From Planctomycetota bacterium (GTDB taxonomy: Bacteria; Planctomycetota; UBA11346), in contig REDX01000138.1 in the NCBI GenBank assembly GCA_007695355.1, positions 1 to 37,858 on the forward strand: a stretch of DNA of 37,858 nucleotides. The letters run 5' to 3'. Shown piece after piece: positions 37,755 through 37,858 of this stretch (positions are counted from its first letter, which is position 1; each line of letters opens with the position of its first letter). Below the pieces are notes generated by a model. That model was not told the origin of the DNA. It did not search any database and saw nothing but the letters and a program-made list of their open reading frames with translations. The translations under genes were made by a program, and so were the position numbers.

Positions 37755-37858
37755 ATGCGCCAACCCCGCCAACGCCAATTCGATCCTGCCGCCCCGCCCT
37801 GGTTGCACTGTATTTCGCGCTGTGTGCGCCGTGCGTATCTGTGTGGGGAGGGGTATGA
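37755..37858 (+). CDS. REP-associated tyrosine transposase (Y1_Tnp family), 3' part outside the window
   Basis: The first 34 codons are present: a basic N-terminus followed by WLHCISRCVRRAYLCGEGY, which matches the start of REP-associated transposases (RAYT, a TnpA-like HUH family that nicks single-stranded DNA at palindromes). The HUH motif and catalytic tyrosine would lie beyond the window edge, so activity cannot be judged. No strong Shine-Dalgarno is seen before the ATG. The upstream repeat array supports the identification. Confidence 0.78.
   Translation, partial: MRQPRQRQFDPAAPPWLHCISRCVRRAYLCGEGY

Overview
The window is a GC-rich (roughly 60 percent by eye), densely packed bacterial chromosome segment made mostly of housekeeping genes. 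The organism is a Gram-negative-type bacterium: there is a CMP-KDO synthetase (LPS precursor), an outer-membrane porin ending in phenylalanine, lipoproteins, and a GyrB carrying the large C-terminal insertion typical of Gram-negative lineages. A ferrochelatase with an 'HYRHFGGYSPYN' type segment, the kdsB-pyrG gene order that I recall from Chlamydia, an H1-like basic protein, an FHA protein, a mitochondrial-like citrate synthase and an isolated FlhB together suggest the PVC group (Planctomycetota and relatives). This placement is an inference with moderate confidence; no rRNA or tRNA gene is present to test it.

Layout. 1-222: intergenic DNA with two tandem hairpins. 223-4029: gyrB, ferrochelatase, a small unknown gene. 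4170-7639: a PLP aminotransferase, a small lipoprotein, sufE, and a membrane-anchored protein built from a duplicated module. 7787-11785: htpG, then a convergent two-gene unit (a cysteine-free thioredoxin-fold protein overlapping a single-pass membrane protein by ATGA). 11915-15122: kdsB-pyrG and a multipass membrane protein. 15322-17928: gyrA with a strong terminator. 17980-20713: an H1-like protein and metG. 20876-22785: flhB-like gene and an FHA protein. 23136-25537: a porin and a short beta-ketoacyl-synthase-like protein. 25796-30685: citrate synthase, an HxlB-type sugar phosphate isomerase, a DegP-type protease and argJ. 30686-31031: an intergenic region with a 140-bp nested inverted-repeat element. 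31032-35466: a phosphohexomutase, a zinc-ribbon membrane protein, a CYTH phosphatase-like protein, accA, and a PII-like gene fused to accA by a TAATG stop/start overlap. 35467-37858: an accessory region with an unresolved 1.1-kb stretch, a 52-residue lipoprotein, a divergent TetR-like protein of lower GC, an array of short AT-rich repeats, and the start of a REP-associated (Y1 family) transposase cut by the window edge.

Genes that plausibly work together: PyrG makes CTP, which KdsB consumes; AccA and the coupled PII-like protein suggest nucleotide or metabolite control of fatty-acid synthesis; GyrA and GyrB form one enzyme though their genes lie about 13 kb apart. The most promising new observation is the short-T-loop PII-like protein translationally coupled to accA. 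Next are the thioredoxin-fold protein whose two active-site cysteines are serines, the cysteine-rich N-terminus of the ferrochelatase, and the hairpin element at 30837-30976.
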